DNA from: GWA1-39-11 sp964640435
GTDB taxonomy: Bacteria; Patescibacteriota; Microgenomatia; Levybacterales; GWA1-39-11
Assembly (NCBI GenBank): GCA_964640435.1
Contig: CAZXFJ010000049.1
Coordinates: 1-5,805, forward strand
DNA: 5,805 nucleotides
Direction: 5' to 3'
Below, piece after piece: positions 4,610 through 5,805 of this stretch. The notes below the pieces were generated by a model, which ran no database searches, was not told the DNA's origin, and saw nothing but the letters and a program-made list of their open reading frames with translations. Position 1 is the first letter of the stretch. The number at the start of each line of letters is the position of its first letter. A program made the position numbers and the translations under genes.

Positions 4610-5554
4610 ATGCAATTTCATGAGCGATTTTATAGAACTTCCGATGGTGCAACCCCATCAGAGTCATTAAATCACGCATTCACATATCTTGTTGAGTCTC
4701 TAGATAACAGAATTAATGAGAATGGTTGGCTTAATTCTTTTAAGGATTTACAATTTTCCCCAAATCAAAAAGCAACTATTCAAGATTTTAACTATGAAAA
4801 GTATGAAGTAAACAACAACAAAAGAGTTGATCAATTTCCCTCTATTTATCAGGCAACTGGCTTAAAAGTAGTCTCTGATGACTATTCCGATTCTGTACCA
4901 TTTAAAAGCCCCATTGGAGACTACGGAGTTGATTGGTCAAGAAGACTTGTGCTTGCTGCTACCACCATTCTTGATGCAACAATTAATCCTGAAAGTAAAG
5001 TAAACATATTAGATGAATTTGAAAAAATAAATAGATATTATGCACCCGACCTTAAAAAATATACATTTAGAAGAGATGGTGCGCCAAGTATCTTTATCGC
5101 AGGCCCATCAGCTACTTTTGCCGAGGCCATACAGTCTACTCTTATGGTAACCAATCTCTTTTCGCATCACAGGATTGATGATTTTGAAAATCCAGAAGAC
5201 CTTACAGCAACGCTTATTAATCAAGGATTATATTCAAGGCTTGCACTACTTATTTCTCCAAATGAAGTTGGGGAAATGATGCACAACGGTACCATATTCA
5301 CAAAACCAGCAATCGTAAAAGATAATGATGGAAATTATGATCTTAGAAATGATATATCAACCCACCTAGCAGAAAACCACCAACCACAACAACTCGATAG
5401 AAGGCTTGATAGGGGTGGTTGCCCAGTAGGCCGAAGGATACCGGGAAATAATTTTTCAGGCGTGGACCTTTTAGCAAGTCTATTTCATAGCGTTGTACTT
5501 GCCCAAACAGAACAGTACACTGCCAACAAGCCATTCTTTGCAAAGCTTCGGTAA
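4610..5554 (+). CDS. Unrecognised 314-residue cytoplasmic protein downstream of sodA
   Basis: I do not recognise a family. There is no signal peptide and no membrane segment long enough to trust. The N-terminal ~130 residues are mixed polar and charged with many aromatic residues. A possible core spans 150-230, with RRDGAPSIFIAGPSATFAEA, then LMVTNLFSHHRIDDF and GLYSRLALLISPNEVGEMM. The C-terminal part has a single conspicuous cysteine in a basic turn, DRGGCPVGRR, followed by a hydrophobic helix GVDLLASLFHSVVLAQ. These two elements look conserved-like but match no motif I can name. The ATG at 4610 is fixed by the extended -10 just upstream. It sits between a Mn-SOD and an Nramp transporter, so a metal or oxidative-stress link is possible but is only context. 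The stop is TAA at 5552-5554; codon use resembles its neighbours. Confidence 0.85.
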   Translation: MQFHERFYRTSDGATPSESLNHAFTYLVESLDNRINENGWLNSFKDLQFSPNQKATIQDFNYEKYEVNNNKRVDQFPSIYQATGLKVVSDDYSDSVPFKSPIGDYGVDWSRRLVLAATTILDATINPESKVNILDEFEKINRYYAPDLKKYTFRRDGAPSIFIAGPSATFAEAIQSTLMVTNLFSHHRIDDFENPEDLTATLINQGLYSRLALLISPNEVGEMMHNGTIFTKPAIVKDNDGNYDLRNDISTHLAENHQPQQLDRRLDRGGCPVGRRIPGNNFSGVDLLASLFHSVVLAQTEQYTANKPFFAKLR

Positions 5555-5586
5555 CGTGCCTAAACTATAAGACTACACTTCCTGAG

Positions 5587-5605
5587 TTATCCAAAGTTAT
5601 CCACA
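5587..5605 (+). repeat. Tandem TTATCCA elements, one a perfect DnaA-box match
   Basis: TTATCCAAA (5587-5595) and TTATCCACA (5597-5605) are 10 bases apart. The second equals the consensus DnaA box, and the following bases (about 5606-5622) are almost all A and T. They lie in the gap between convergent genes. A single 9-mer can occur by chance and no replication gene is in view. Confidence 0.35.
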
Positions 5606-5660
5606 TTTTATATATTTTACTACAGGATTCATTGTGTATTTTGAGGCTAAGTTTGGTGAT

Positions 5661-5805
5661 TTAGAAGAAAAAGTTTCCCACAAGCCATATGTTTAGGGCT
5701 GCAATTATCACCGCTATTACCCCCGACGTTACTTTAAGCCACAAGGTATTAGCAAAATCCCCCATTCGCTTCCTACTTCCTGTAAAGAAAATTAATGGGA
5801 ACACT
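5661..5805 (-). CDS. Nramp-family divalent metal transporter, last 47 residues (5' end outside window)
   Basis: The minus-strand frame is open from the right edge and ends in TAA at 5663-5661. The 47 residues read as the end of an Nramp (MntH-type) transporter: a hydrophobic piece VFPLIFFT, the conserved cytoplasmic loop SRKRMGDFANTLW, and a last membrane helix with VIAVIIAALNIWLV. The RKxMG(D/E)FxN loop followed by a helix ending in LNxxL is typical of this family's C-terminus. Nramp proteins import Mn2+ or Fe2+ with protons across the inner membrane. The metal-binding helices lie outside the window, so the identity rests on this short tail. It converges on the 4610 gene and lies about 1.1 kb from the Mn-SOD gene, which fits a manganese role. 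Confidence 0.78.
   Translation of the reverse strand, partial: VFPLIFFTGSRKRMGDFANTLWLKVTSGVIAVIIAALNIWLVGNFFF

Noticed and set aside
5343..5543. 66-codon minus-strand ORF
   Set aside because: It is antisense to the C-terminal part of the 4610 gene, which has its own promoter and continuous coding character.
1..5805. Recoded TGA (glycine) genetic code as in some Patescibacteria
   Set aside because: comF ends at TGA right where its family C-terminus ends, and no gene here needs TGA read-through.

Overview
The window looks like a chromosomal segment of an uncultivated, AT-rich bacterium with a small, compact genome. Patescibacteria (Candidate Phyla Radiation) is my best guess, based on low GC, short intergenic gaps, near-absence of Shine-Dalgarno sites, lineage-restricted small proteins and a bare-bones ComF. 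This is inferred from style, not from a phylogenetic marker. All stops are TAA, TAG or TGA used normally (comF ends in TGA), so the standard bacterial code fits.

Left third (1-1523), trans-translation locus: the C-terminal part of smpB enters from the left edge. An unrecognised 237-residue protein follows on the same strand. Then comes a complete tmRNA gene (ssrA) on the minus strand, 1011-1436, that no protein-coding search would show. Its ends pair with a G3-U70 alanine identity pair, it has a clear PK1 pseudoknot, and it carries an unusually long 34-codon tag frame that starts AND and ends FALAA. Its promoter is close to ideal, and its -10 and -35 regions lie among repeated AGGCTAATT elements.

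Middle (1524-3792): a 78-residue unknown protein (+) ends tail-to-tail with a minus-strand MFS_3-type exporter, and the two stops overlap inside a 14-bp palindrome. Upstream of the exporter on the same strand is a ComF-family protein whose PRPP-loop motif is degenerate. The exporter has its own extended -10 promoter overlapping the comF stop codon, and a leader that can fold on itself.

Right third (3793-5805), manganese/oxidative-stress area: a Mn-type superoxide dismutase (+), an unrecognised 314-residue protein (+), and, entering from the right edge on the minus strand, the last 47 residues of an Nramp-type divalent-metal transporter. The pairing of a Mn-SOD with a likely Mn2+ importer suggests a functional link.

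Recurring theme: several genes have a -10 box placed so close to the start codon that the mRNA would be leaderless. The most notable object is the tmRNA, with its long structured tag and deviant tRNA-like domain.
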